DNA from: Tetmemena sp. SeJ-2015
Lineage: Eukaryota > Ciliophora > Spirotrichea > Sporadotrichida > Oxytrichidae
Length of the DNA: 30,016 bases
Assembly (NCBI GenBank): GCA_027382625.1
Contig: JAJKFJ010020632.1
Location: forward strand, 1-30,016
Direction of reading: 5' to 3'
The translations under genes and the position numbers were made by a program. The notes beneath the pieces are model-generated. The model did no database searches. It was not told the DNA's origin and saw only the letters and a program-made list of their open reading frames with translations. Shown piece after piece: positions 9,905-21,522 of the stretch (its first letter is position 1; each line of letters starts with the position of its first letter).

Positions 9905-10889
9905 TCACCATCTATAAATCTGCAATTAGAACTTTAAGAGTGTAATTACCTGATTATTCAGCTTCTACGCTCTCGTTTTAGTAGCTTAGCTAATCTGAAG
10001 TCTATTGCTGATTTTGTATTAGTATGTAGTCTTCCATTAAATATTATCTTTAATACCCAAAAAAAATTTTAATATGTCCTCATATGATAAAATTAGCACC
10101 CTCTAATTGGAATTTATAATGAAAATGATAAATTTAGGAAGTTAGAAATCTCCTGTGAGTTTTGAACCCACACCAACTTCAATCATTGGCTCCAATTGCT
10201 CACCTACCTATCCCTTAGCGCCTATTTAGAACAATGGACCCAAATTTTCCTCATTTATCCAATAGTCAACTCCTAAAATAAAACCACTCAAAAAGCTACC
10301 AAAGAGAAATCCCACTGATCGAACCGCCTCTGATAAAAGCCTGTTCCAAAACCAACATAAAAACTTAAAAATATATAGCGACACCCAACTCACAGATAAA
10401 GTATAGTTTATTATTTTAGATCTTAAGTTTGAGCTAGTTAATTCCAAGAAAGATTCTTCAAATACACAGGTAGTAAATAAAGATTTAGATACCAATATCT
10501 TGAGAAAATCTTCAAGCATGAGCTAGATACTCTCATCTTCATTCGGCAAATAATCTGCTTTGGCCTATAAGACTCTAAGCAATAATTAAATTAATCTGGG
10601 GACTTTCCAATCAGTTGAAAATGCCTACAAAATGTATCAAATTCCAACAATAAGCATAACCAATTACAAGAAAAGCGCAAATGACGACCGTTTTACGATT
10701 CTAGATTATGAATAGAGAAGAAACTTAAGTTTGGGAATGAATAGCCACAGACAGCCCACTCAATTAGGTAAGGTGATGCAAGGATATAAGAACTAAAAGC
10801 AACTTTTTGATTAGAGATAAAATATTTTTAAAATCCTCCTTTGACAGACCGATAAGACTAAGTTTCTAACTTAAGTGTAGGAAACTATT
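9905..10889 (-). CDS. Unrecognised ORF with two hydrophobic segments, 5' end uncertain
   Basis: Open frame ending at TGA 9905-9907, with a probable 43-nt intron at 10625-10667 (GTAATTGG...TGTAG). The protein is helical with Leu-rich stretches (VPRLIQLLLRVLQAKADYL). It then has two likely membrane segments around 10270-10380 (WVSLYIFKFLCWFW and VGFLFGSFLSGFILGV), followed by a Gly-rich tail. A TGA at 10890-10892 stops the frame upstream, although coding-like sequence continues to about 11000 in the same frame. The stop lies only 16 bp from the CABLES-like ATG on the same strand. An alternative 49-nt intron from 9964 down to 9916 would fuse the two in frame, so this could instead be the N-terminus of that gene. 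The tRNA-like B box at 10150-10165 falls inside this ORF. Confidence 0.4.
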
Positions 10890-11134
10890 TCAGTGGCGCT
10901 TAGAGTGTTATTAAACATGACTTAAGCCTTTTAAAGGTTCTACCGACTAACTATGTACAAATCCAAAAACCTTTGTTGCCATCAGTTAGATCCCAGGCAA
11001 ATTTACACTTTAAGAGACATATTCAAAAGCATTAGAAACTTGATGTGCTCCTATCTGATAGACATTTCATAAATAGCACGAAGTTTTAGCCTTCTAGAAC
11101 TGAGTGGAGAAATTTCCCCTCTAATAATTAAACC

Positions 11135-12342
11135 ATGAAGACTCAAGGGACGATTGGCTTTCTACAGCAAGTGCAAAGTCCTAATTAGTAAACTCGCAAG
11201 AGTCAGGATAACAAAACTCAAGAAAGACAAGTACCTGAGACTATCAAAAAATTGCTTGCAAGTTCATCAGAGCTTAGATCATCTCTTTCTAAGTTCATGG
11301 TATCCTAAAACTTTAAAGAAAGCGCAGCATCATCAAGAGTTCCCTAAAGCTTTGAAAACTTAGAACATTTTAAAGCCCATGAATTTAACAACTATAAGAT
11401 TTCGATTTCTAAACCTGCAACTCAACCCTCTGTGAGAGAGTCTATATTTAACAAAATTGCTGAAGATGCTCAACTCAATGAGAAGAAGAGATTCTTTCAT
11501 TTATCACCCTAGAATCCATTATAGCACTCTAGAAACCCTTCTATAAGAACGGATGATGTTGAAACTAAATATCTTCAAAAAGACCAAAATAATCTAAATA
11601 CAAGCCACTCTTCCTCTCCATAGAAAATTAATATTCCAAAAAAGATCACTGATCATATTTTGAGTATAGGAAAACTTTTTTAAATGAATTTTTTTTAAAA
11701 ATAAAGTTTTAAGATTGAAATTGAAATAACAACGTATCTTTCGAAGAAACATTAAATGCAAATTTCGGATTTCTTATTTTTACTCTCTATTTCCTTATTT
11801 AAATTAATGTAGAATAGTTTTTTCTCTACATTTATTCTTTAATTTTGATATTACAGACTAGTAAGATAACTCTATAATTAAGGAGATGGAGTAGCTGATT
11901 TCTTTTGAAAGTGATAAGATGCAAGAGCATCCATTAGGGCACACCAGAAGAAGTACCAGAGAGGAAGAAGAGATTAATCAATATTTCTTTCTGCAAGCTG
12001 AGCGAAATCAAAACCGTATGTACACGCCTATTCATCAGATCCGTTTCGGAATTAATGGAATTGATAGGGTTGACTCTCACCTTATCTTCTTATTGTTTTA
12101 ACAGGGGAATCCAATCTAGAAGAAGCAGTGCCGAGGGCAGATGGCCTTCTCCTTCAGACTAAGTATCTATTTTAATATCTGAACAGCCACTAGCAGCTGA
12201 ACTCAAGAAGCTCCCTAAGCTGATGAATTTTAAGAACCAGGAGCCCAAGAAGCGCAAAATTGTGAAAGACATAAATTTAAACACCTTGATTTCATAAAGA
12301 AAGATAGATGTCAATTTAGAAAAGAGAAATAAGTTTATTTGA
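11135..12342 (+). CDS. Unknown basic, polar protein (about 339 residues)
   Basis: ATG 11135 begins MKTQGTIGFLQQVQSPN. Coding continues to 11705, then resumes at 11857 after a probable 151-nt intron (GTTTTAAG...TTACAG), and again at 12103 after a 37-bp segment bounded by AGGG. The three pieces total 1020 nt, exactly 340 codons with the TGA at 12340-12342. The protein is Ser/Gln/Lys-rich and probably largely disordered. It has a Glu-rich helix near 11960 and a basic cluster PKKRKIVK near 12250 that resembles a nuclear localisation signal. I recognise no domain. The gene lies 112 bp upstream of the chromodomain gene on the same strand. The intron placement is inferred from frame arithmetic; an alternative is two smaller genes with the second starting at ATG 11886. 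Confidence 0.55.
12066..12106. other. Candidate 37-bp IES bounded by AGGG direct repeats
   Basis: AGGG occurs at 12066-12069 and 12103-12106. Deleting one copy plus the intervening T-rich DNA (37 bp) joins the exon reading GINGID to the exon reading IQSRRSSAEG in one frame. A GT-AG intron at the same place (12069-12104) would be 36 nt and leave the downstream part out of frame. Short pointer repeats flanking a small AT-rich spacer are typical of hypotrich IESs. Confidence 0.5.
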
Positions 12343-12454
12343 ATTTAATACATAGAAGATATATCTGCTGTTTTCTAGATTAGGTCTTTTGAGAGATGTT
12401 AATCTGAAAGATTTGAGGATGTGGGTATAGATAAATTAAAAGTGCCGCGAAATT

Positions 12455-13183
12455 ATGGATAACTCTCCCGGAATGATGCAGGCAGTTTAGGAGCAAGCTG
12501 AGAACAAGGCAGCTCAGACTAAGCTAAACCAATTCTTCAAATCTAACTCAACGGTCAAGTCGTCAACAGCAAACAATACCCCTATTCAAAAAGACCTAAA
12601 GACCTTAAGTGAAGATAAGATTACTGCTTTCGATATTGCTGAGGAGAAGCAGCTAGAGGCAGCTAAATTAAATGCTGTTGCCGCTAAAGTGTACCAGTCT
12701 AAGGCGCTTAATATAAAAGGAGCGAAGAGGAACGAGACATTTGAGGCAGTGCAAATCTTAGAAGAGAGGAAGGCAAAGGTCGGCAAAGGGCTGGAGTTTA
12801 AAGTGCAATGGATGAAGCATGAACCTTCGTGGGAGAGTGAAAAAACTATAAGACCCAACCTTGATGAAATGATTGACAAGTTTTTTAAGGAAAACTAACA
12901 GCAGCTTTCCTTCGAAATTATTGTGGAGGAAGTTCAAAAGGCGCCTATTGAAAATAAGGTCTCTAGTCAAAATCCAGTCTGCTCATAAAATAGTCAACAA
13001 ACCTACTTGTGCGTCAAAGAAAAGGACAATAAAAAGATGTTAGATATAGAACAAATTTTATGTCAAAATTAAAAAATACTGACTCATAAATTAATTTAAA
13101 TATATAAAGGGTAGATTCAAACAATTCCGGAATGGATTTTAAGATAATCTAGAAATTTTCATATTTTTTCCACAATAGAATGA
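12455..13183 (+). CDS. Chromodomain protein with PIP (PCNA-binding) motif
   Basis: ATG 12455 (MDNSPGMMQAVQEQAENK) to TGA 13181-13183, 242 residues in one frame. Near residue 25 the sequence QTKLNQFFKS matches the PCNA-interacting consensus Q-x-x-hydrophobic-x-x-aromatic-aromatic. Residues about 95-148 match a chromodomain: ETFEAVQILEERKAKVGKG, then the FKVQWMKHEPSWES strand and the tryptophan, then a closing helix (LDEMIDKFFKEN). Chromodomains bind methylated histone lysines. In ciliates several such proteins act in heterochromatin and DNA elimination. A PIP box suggests loading at replication forks, as for chromatin assembly factors. The last third is less clearly folded. The next gene starts 31 bp downstream on the same strand and carries a chromoshadow-like domain, so the two might be exons of one longer HP1-like gene. 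Confidence 0.75.
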
Positions 13184-13214
13184 GAAAAACTCTTAACATT
13201 TTAAATATAATGCT

Positions 13215-14829
13215 ATGATTTAATAAATTAAGACTTATATTTAAAAAGCTAGTCCATAAAAGAAAGAAACCCAAGCCAAGAAAATTTCAACTCCATCAAA
13301 GAAGGATACAAAGAAAGCAACTCCCCTCTCTGTTTAGACTAAACATTTTTATACTAAAAAGGTAGAGAAGGAAGAAGGAAAGATTGAAAACTAGACAGTT
13401 GATTAAGTTGATGTAGTAGAGCCTCATGAAAAAGAGGATGGCAAACATAAATCTGTTACAGCAGATGATTTAGACTAAGCCTTCCTTCAGCTAATTGGAA
13501 ACTGGAAGAAACTAAAGAGAAACGAAAACAAGGATGTTTATAAATGCCTGGAGTGTGACCAACGAATTTTTAATTGATGTTGAGAAGAAGGGATCTCATT
13601 ATGAAGTCAATTTGCTACCTAATAAAAAACAGCATGATCCTTTCGATCAAATGCATGTAGCCCCATTCCAAGATAAAAATACTCCAGTTGAGGTGATGAG
13701 ACTCCATTCATCTTGCGAAGCTTTTATGAAAATTTATTCCAGGAACAGGGCTGCAATATCTCCAGAAGAGCTATTGGAGCAAATGAAAGCACAGCACCCA
13801 CTTATTTTCAAGCACTTTAAGCCCTCTATCGAAGGTGTTCTCTACTTTTTGATTTCTCAAGGAAAAGAGGCGATCCCCTCGAAATAAGCAATAGCAACGC
13901 CAGACAATAAGAGGAGTACTAGAAGCACCCGATCTTCCGCCTAGAGTTCAAAGAACGCCGATTTATTAGAGGAATCTTTGTAGCAAGAAAATCCTCAGGA
14001 GCTTTAAGAGCAGCCTAAACCATTAAAAGGACTCTTAAAGAAAAGAGAAATTAAACTTCAAGATAAAGAGGAAACTATAGTCAAGGAGGAGTCGAAAGAA
14101 AAGCCTATATAATCAATTGAGGATTTGATCGCTGAAACCTCCAATATTAAGACTAGACCGAAGAGAAATTCAGGAAAGAGCACGCCAGTAAAGGCGCCTT
14201 AAAGTCCAGCTAAAAAGGCTGATAATAAGCTTCCCACTATTAAAATTGAAGAGTTAGAGAGCAAAATAAGCTCTGAGAATAATTAAAGCCTCAATCAAAA
14301 GAGAGTGAAGTTCAATCAGATCGTTACTCAAGCTGAGTTTGAAAAAGAATCAGAGGAGTAGTGTAGTCAGTAAAATCTCTCACAGTAATCTAACACTCAG
14401 TCTCAAGAGTCTGAGTGTGACTACTCTTAAGAAGATGGACTACACATCGCTAATTTCGATGGAATCAGCTCTGATGAGGAGGAATATGAATCTGGGAACT
14501 TTTTGAAGTATATGAAATTAGAAGCTGACAAAGCCATGAAAGAGAGAGATTATTTGATAAACTAGAAGAAGTATAAAGAGAGGAGAGGCTCTATTTTCGT
14601 TGATAAAGTAAAGCGAATCGTCGCTGCTATGGAAGTCTAGCCTGGAAGATTCGACTATCTTGTGGAATGGGAGTATTGTAAAGCAGATGACCTGGTACCA
14701 ACTTCATCCGTTGTTAAAGGATCTCATTTCGTATTTTCAAATCCTTTGGGATATAGAAGATATGTTGAGGAATATTTTGTTGAGACGACCTAGAAAAATG
14801 AAAATAAGGTTCTAAAAAAGGTCAAATGA
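13215..14829 (+). CDS. Cys/His-motif protein with chromoshadow-like C-terminus
   Basis: ATG 13215 starts a Lys-rich segment, and the frame reaches YKCLECDQRI near 13550. One extra T in the T5 run at 13567-13571 shifts the frame. Beyond it the ORF continues to TGA 14827-14829, giving about 538 residues. A CxxC pair plus a later HSSC (near 13713) suggests a single zinc-binding module. The middle is polar, with Lys/Ser/Gln-rich disordered sequence. The C-terminal 65 residues (about 14600-14790: VKRIVAAMEV, FDYLVEWEY, ADDLVPTSSVV, RRYVEEYF) follow the pattern of a chromoshadow or chromo-like fold. In HP1 that domain dimerises and binds partners. Together with the chromodomain gene directly upstream, this suggests a heterochromatin function. 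The domain call is by pattern only. Confidence 0.6.
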
Positions 14830-14934
14830 TCATAAAGACGTTAGATAGCATCCTGAATTAATACTTATTTACCCTTAATACTGAGCCTTTTTTAATCTGG
14901 AGTAATGAAATCAGGATAAAATTAGAATTTTTGT

Positions 14935-17070
14935 TCAAGATAAGGAAAAGTTTTTATTTCTATCTCTGCCTCTACTTAACTTAAGTTTGATTTCCTGATC
15001 GTTATAGACGCTTCGATGGAGACTTTCTTACAAATTTATAACATCATTCTTCCTATTTCTAAGTCTCTCCATGAAGTCATCATCTTTAATCACCATATCA
15101 AAGAGTGGGAATCTTGTCTTGAGCTTTGAAAAAGCAGGATTTTAATTGGTCACGAGAGAGAAATTGTTGTAGAAATAGTTATTTCTCATGAGCTCTTGAA
15201 TTTTCTATTGTTATCTTTTTAATTCATCAAATCTTTTTTAATCTAAGGTGAATTTTTTCTTGCTGGAATTATTCTTCTTGAGAACTTTCCTTGACCGATT
15301 AAAATAAAAGATTATTGTCAGTGTTCGGATTTTCAATACTCTAGTTTAAGAAAAGGAAACAATATAAGTATATAAGTTTGACTGATCCCTAACATAAGTT
15401 TAGTTTTGGAAGGTATCAAAATGGTTATAGTTAAGGTTTAAGGCGCTATCTGAATTCTTATTATCTACATCTTTTGTCGATTCAAAGTTTTGTTCGATAG
15501 TCATGAGTGACTGCCTAAATTGGGGGAAACGGAGAGTGCTCTTTTTTAAAATTACTTCTCCACTTCTTTCTCCTTTCGTCATATGACCACTTAGTTAAAC
15601 TTTGCTCAGCCTTTAATAATTAAAATTAATATAGCATTATTTTAACTACCTTATCCTTACAGATGCTCGAATCTATGAGCCGATCTAAGAGTGGAAAGTG
15701 ATCTCTTTGCCGCATTTGGCAAATGCTCGAATGAGGGAGAGGCCATAGAAATATCTCTGAGTTTTTATTTGTAAATATTTGGGGTTGCACCTCCTAGAGC
15801 TTTAATATTGGCAGCTGATGGGTGAATAGATGGCTTTAAGGACATAGATAAATTAAATGAAAGGAACTAGGGTCAGTAGTGCTCTCAATATATGCCTGCT
15901 CTAAATTTGATATTGATGTATCCTTGAGTAGCTCCCTTAGGTGGTGATTCTTCACGTTCGTATAACTTATAGTGTCTGGAGATACGAATCCAGTATTCTG
16001 GTCACGTTAAACCTACTTTTGGTTGATAAGCGATTGCTTTGATCTGTACTGAGATATATCTACTACCTGCACTTGCTTGATGAATTGAAGAGCCAATTCT
16101 GACTTTACTTTCATCTCTTCATACATCTCTTATTTATCTTTTAACTTTATGGGTTTCACCTAGAACATCTCCTTTAGTGGTTTTGACTGCATGCTGTCTG
16201 ATCTTATGTGATACAAAGTATAAATCTCATAATTTTTAAAGTGATCTGAGTTCAATCTGTATCTTTAATTTGAAGAGAAAATTGAGGGAATCTTATAAGT
16301 CGCATAATAAAACTGATGTTAAGAATGCTGATTCTATCCCTTCTAATTCTAAAAAGCTTGGAGTCGCTAAGTTTCTTCATCCTAAAAAGAGTTTGACAAG
16401 TCAGATGGGAGCAACGGCATGTTGTTGATGTGTAAGTTCAGTAAATTCATTTTCCTCTCATTATCTAACCTAGAGAGATTATTCACTATAGCTCGATAAT
16501 CAAAGAAAGAAAAATTTAAATAGCTTTTTCTTGATAAGAATCCCTCTCTCTTGAAGAATTTTAGCATGTTTAATTTTCTGAATATCCTCCATTATTTTAG
16601 AGCAGAGAATTCGCTTTTCTATGCAATCCTAACTTATAAGAAGATGTTTTTTCATTTAGCCGAGTCAAAATGTTTTAAAGTTTTTGATTATCAGAAAATT
16701 ACTTTGCATATAGAAAATTAAATTTAACTAAAAATATCATCCCTTATTTCTGAAAAGAGAGCTTATATGATATAAAAAAAAAATATAAAAATAAATAGAT
16801 TTTAAACTGAGACTTTACATAATTTATTTTTGAAGTTTACAAAAAAGAATTAAAATTAATATATAATATATGAATATTATTTTATGCCTTGATTTACTTG
16901 AGTAGCTTTTTAGTGTTTGAGAGTGAGAGATACTTAGGTGATGTATCGAGAGTAGTAGATCCGCTAATAACGTTTAGTTTCTTTTGTGAAGGAATATTAT
17001 ATGATACATGCCTTTTGTGAGTTCTCTGCTTTACATCCTAATAGTTTGATCTTATTTCTTGACTGCTCAT
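14935..17070 (-). CDS. Unknown protein, about 650 residues, several frame breaks
   Basis: The minus-strand coding sequence begins at ATG 17070 (MSSQEIRSNYQDVKQRTHKR) and ends at TGA 14935-14937. It is open throughout with TAA and TAG as Gln. It has a clear 50-nt intron at 15611-15660 (GTAAGG...TTAAAG), whose removal gives a continuous frame. Two single-base breaks, at A runs 16510-16514 and 15855-15857 (T runs in the coding strand), are bridged by one added base each. An AT-rich, hydrophobic-looking stretch at about 16690-16880 is probably intron or IES, not protein. The protein is Ser/Gln/Lys/Asn-rich with repeated short forms FEHLPNAAK and FEHLLSK near 15670-15740. I recognise no domain. 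The last exon is basic (RNRKNDVINL, LKLSRGRDRNKN). Confidence 0.5.
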
Positions 17071-17283
17071 ATTTTATGAGTTTACTTGCTGCTGGTATAT
17101 TTATGAGTAGGGCTAATAACTTTCATCTCCCCCACCTTCCTGACTATTTTTAATTGACATTTATTTCAAGCTTACTAATCACAGTCTTAATAAGCTTGCA
17201 TTAATTAAGTTGAGGAATGCTCAGACCCACTACGCTTTTAATAAAATTTAAACTATAAATTTAAATACATCAAACTTCGAAAA
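17071..17283. other. Divergent intergenic region
   Basis: About 210 bp between two divergent start codons. AT-rich, with no ORF or repeat noted. It presumably carries promoters for both neighbours, but I can point to no specific motif. Confidence 0.4.
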
Positions 17284-20200
17284 ATGAATTCAGAATATCA
17301 GCATGCGCCACTGAGTAATATCCAAACTGGAAAATTTCAATTTTAAGGGGATTTCGCTGGCTAGGAGTCATTAGTGAACTACAGCAACTCATAAAATGCG
17401 CTTGGCATTTCCAAAGACTCTGACAACCCTACAAACACTTATATCTCAGACGAGAGAAGAAGGGATCAGATTAATCCAGACTACGAAATTTCAATGGACA
17501 GCAATCTCATCAGCCAAAGAAATTTACCAAGCTAGCCAAGCTTAGATGTGGATGAGAAATACAGGCCGCTAACTCAAAGAGAGGATAACTAGATAAGATC
17601 CAACAACAAAAGAGATAACTCTCAATTGCAGGCAGAAACCAGCTAGAGGAATTTGTAGTATGCTAGAAGTTAGGTACTATTAACTAGCCCCAACAGTAGT
17701 GTTAGTTAATCACGATTCATCAAGACTTCAGCCAACAGAGACAGGGATCGTAGTAGTCACAGCTCAATAAGGAAGGCTATGCTCTCAGACAACATAACTA
17801 AACAGTAAGAATAAGTTCCAATTTTATTGTTGTAGAGAGGAAGATATTTTGAAAAGACTTAGTGACTTGTAAAACTTGGGAGCCAATAAAGATTCATTTC
17901 AAAATCAAAATTTGAAATCAGATCGCTCATTCCAATCCCGCTAAAATGAAATGCACTCACAAGAAATAGCAATGCGTAGTAATTAATTAACTCATGACCC
18001 TAGATATCTTAATACTGAAGACTTTAATCAACATTAAAACTAGTTTTCAATGTTGTAAGATAGATCCTAGTTCGAAGTTCAAGTTAAAAATAGTCCTGAT
18101 AGATAAAATTTTATTGAGAGGCTTAAAAATTAATATCATCCTTTTAATCTTTTTTTAATCAAAAGTCCTTAAACTGAGATTAGCAATAAAACGATATCGT
18201 AAATTAGTCAGCACTAAACTTCTATAAATATTTCTAGACACCTTATAAAGACCCTTTTAAGCAGCAGCAATAGTTGAGACATCTTCTCCTTTTATCAATA
18301 GCTCCAACTAGAAGTTAAGGCTGACTCCTAAGGAACTTAAACTAGACTACTAATTCACATAAGGCTCCCCAACTAAAACTTAGACTGACTTTAATTCTTT
18401 ATTCATTTTGAATTTATTTTGATTTTCTAAGAGTAATCTGCTTTAAAAATCTCAGTAAAGTCGAATTTCAAAAGGGGCTCATTTAGAAGAAGAGCGAGAG
18501 GGCGAAGAAGATGACGATGATGATGAGAATCTTTTGCAGGACTTAAACTACATAGAGCAAAAGCTTAAGACTAAGCATTTCTCTCCAATTTAGAGTTAAA
18601 CTCAGCCAAACTTTTATCCTCAGCCGTTGCTGGACAATAAATAGAGCTTTGGGTCGCAGCCTTAAGCATTCAAGTTGCTCCAATTTCAAGATAAACAAAG
18701 AAACACCCACTAAGAGAGATAGTACAGTCAGAGAGGCCAAACTGCTGAGGTGATAAGCGCAGACTAAATAATCAATAAGAACTTATATACTCACTAAACG
18801 CAGATTAGCTAGCCAGCACAGTAAAGAGATTTAATTAGTGAATTGGAGGAAAACAAGAAGATAATTATTCAATAGAGCTTATTTATCATTAAAAGATGTT
18901 TGAAGATATGGAAAGTAATCTAGGCGCTCCTCATAATCTGAAGAATCCATCTATGATTTTATAAATTTCTCATCCTAGTTATATGGTGAATCTGCTCTTC
19001 CCCAAAAGAAGAAGATCAAAAGAGGTTCAAAGCAGAAGATAGTTGGAGAAGATGGATTCAAGATGAGAAATTATTTATTTAAAAGGCTCTGAGTAAAGAA
19101 AGAATCAAATGTTTTAGAGCTAGCCCAACCAAATAAGATCGCCTAGAAATTAAATTTCTCCCAAGTACGAAGTTAACTCCAATTTAATTTTAAGATGAGT
19201 AGGAATTGCAAATGCTAGATCAAGAAAGGTAAAGAAGGTAAACTCATGGAGTACAAGGAAGAGCAAATTGGAATAACAATTAAGATAAATAGTCTACCAT
19301 AGCTAGGAATAATAATGACTCAAGATATCCTATAAGTAATGAAACAGATAGAGTTATATTCGAGCTCTTTAGCTCTGGCAGCGACTAATAGTGGATAAAG
19401 ATAAATGAATTGCTTCCTCGAGTTGGTTTGTAAAAAATAGATATTGATTAGAGAAGCTAAAAGTTTAATATTTTACTTAAGTATGGCCCTGTAGAGCAGA
19501 GTGTGATTTAAACCCTCTATTCTCTAATAAGATAAGTATAAACCCTTTAAAAGAAGATCGAAGTAGGAGATTACGAGGAGCAATAAAGACTCGAGAGGGA
19601 AATAAATACTCAGAGAGACTTGGTACTAAAGCAAGAGTAGACTATTTTTGTAAGTTAATCTTTGGTTGTTAAATACTTGTGTAGAAATTAGAGCAGCAGA
19701 TTGAGGTGCTCAAACACTAAGACAAGAAAGACAATTTGCAGAGTTAGAAGTCCAGTTAAATGCTGGAGAAATAAGTCAAGGATTTGAAAGTTAAGCTAGC
19801 TGTGAGTGAAAATCAACTCTAGAAAAAGCAGATGGAGATTGAAATGATCAAGTAGAAGTTGGAAAAGAGACAAGCAGAAGATGAAAAACATCTAATCAAA
19901 GACAGAAACATTTTTGAGAGGCACTTTGGGAAGTAGCCTCGTCCAAGTGAAGAAAAGTATAATTTATTTAAGTATGTCAATTTCCTTAAAAGCTATGAAA
20001 TCCAAAGAGAGAAAAATGAAAAGCAAATTGAACTCTTAGAAAGAGAAGTACAGCGACTCAACACTTTGAACTTAGAGTTATAGAATGAGAATTATGGCCT
20101 ATCAAAAGGTTAGTTGCCAGCTGAGGAAGCCCACTATTTCAAAAAGGGAGATGGTGCTATGTCTTTACAAATTAAGGATTTGGAGGATTAAAACTATAAA

Positions 20201-21399
20201 CTGCAATCAGCACTTAAATAGAATGCTATGGATTATAAGGAATTGCTTAAAGAGATTGAAAATTAGAAGAAAGTAATTATAGAGAGGGAAAAAGAGATGG
20301 AGGAATTAGAGTTTGAGTTAAGAGCAAGACCAAACTTAGCAAGCATGAAGGCAACAGAATACAAGATCCAAACAATGGAAAATAGAATTTTGGAATTAGA
20401 GAAGTAAAACAATGAACTACATAATGAGATAATGATTCATAGAAATAAAAATGGATCTCATCTTTTATAGAATGATTCAGTATAGAGAAATGCTAGTGGA
20501 AGTATGAATGACTAAAAATTTCCAAGATAAATAAATGTCTCATTTTTAAAATTCATAATAGCATAAAAAAGAGTTAAGATTAATGAGGAGATTTATAGTG
20601 CAGGTGATGCTAAGTTAGTTATAGAAGAAATTATTCAAACTTTAAAGTTAGAATCTGATGACCCTGTTTTGATAATTGAAACAATTAAAAAGCTTGAAAA
20701 GGTAGTCTAAGCTGTCCCAAGATAAAAATAGTTATCCTTTCTTTATTATAGAATGGAAAACTTCATTTAAAATATCTGTAAGGCGATAAGTGAAGATCAA
20801 AATCAATCTCAAATAAAGATTGAGCAAGTGATTCCTAAGATAAATCACTGGAAGGATATCATCCAAAATAAGTATGCTCCCCTCTAAACCTTGAAGAATG
20901 ACATAGTCTGTTTGATCTTCAAGAGAGACAACTTATAGCTTATGAATGGAGATGTATTTAAGGAAGTAGAAAGGATTCTCATTGAAAACTCTCATCTGAA
21001 TTAGTAACTGAAAGCAGAGACCGAGCAGCAGAGAACGTTTAGATATTTGCTACAGTTATTCGAAGCAACAGACTCTCAAATTTTAGTTGAGAAAGTTAAT
21101 CAAACTTTTGTTTATGTCAACGAGTTCAATGCTTTCCTTAGAATAATAAGGGGTATGTTAAACTTAACCTTTATAAGCAATATGTACAATTTTAAATCAT
21201 AATTTTAAGACTAGAGAATAGTGTCACAGTTTAATATTTTAAAAAGTTAGCACTTGCCTAAATGCAGTGAGAGGAATTATTATTTTTAATTCTAGCTCAG
21301 ACTATTCAGCCGCCAACACAAAGTTATAGCCAACCTAGCTAGTACTCCTATCAAGACTAGAGCTCCGCATTCTATTAGAATCAGAGTTAATTTCAATGA
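17284..21399 (+). CDS. Large coiled-coil protein, CEP70-like C-terminus
   Basis: ATG 17284 to TGA 21397-21399. Introns are visible at 17805-17835 (31 nt, GTAAGA...TGTAG), 19650-19684 (35 nt, GTAAGT...TGTAG) and 21153-21295 (143 nt, GTATGT...TCTAG). The N-terminal third is Gln/Asn/Ser-rich, followed by an acidic patch near 18485-18540. From about 19560 to 20460 the protein is a long coiled coil (KQLEKRQ-type heptads). The C-terminal part (LLQLFEATDSQILVEKV ... NEFNAFLRIIRG) resembles the C-terminal helices of the centrosomal protein CEP70, and the product ends in a Gln/Ser/Tyr-rich tail. If correct, it would act at basal bodies or microtubule-organising sites. The frame is broken at about 18250, by a TGA at 18420-18422, at 18893-18907 (AAGAT repeat) and at the A run 19081-19084. 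These could be small IESs or sequence errors. The coding call is strong; the family call is tentative. Confidence 0.6.
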
Positions 21400-21522
21400 T
21401 GAATTATTTAATATAAGCTTGGAGAAAGAGGAGATAATATGACGTATTAAATTATTTAAAAATTGAGTCACTAGTATTCTTAGTTATATACTTAATAAAA
21501 TCTATCTTGATTTACTAACTAG

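Noticed and set aside
10143..10225. tRNA-like sequence on the minus strand with a B box (GGTTCAAAACT) and a possible TTG anticodon loop
   Set aside because: The acceptor stem does not pair, the variable region is one base and the base before the anticodon is A. The stretch is open and coding-like within the 9905-10889 ORF.
13081..13250. Intron fusing the chromodomain gene with the next gene
   Set aside because: The GT-AG pairs I tried (donor 13111 with acceptors 13232 or 13248) do not give the required frame; kept only as a hypothesis.
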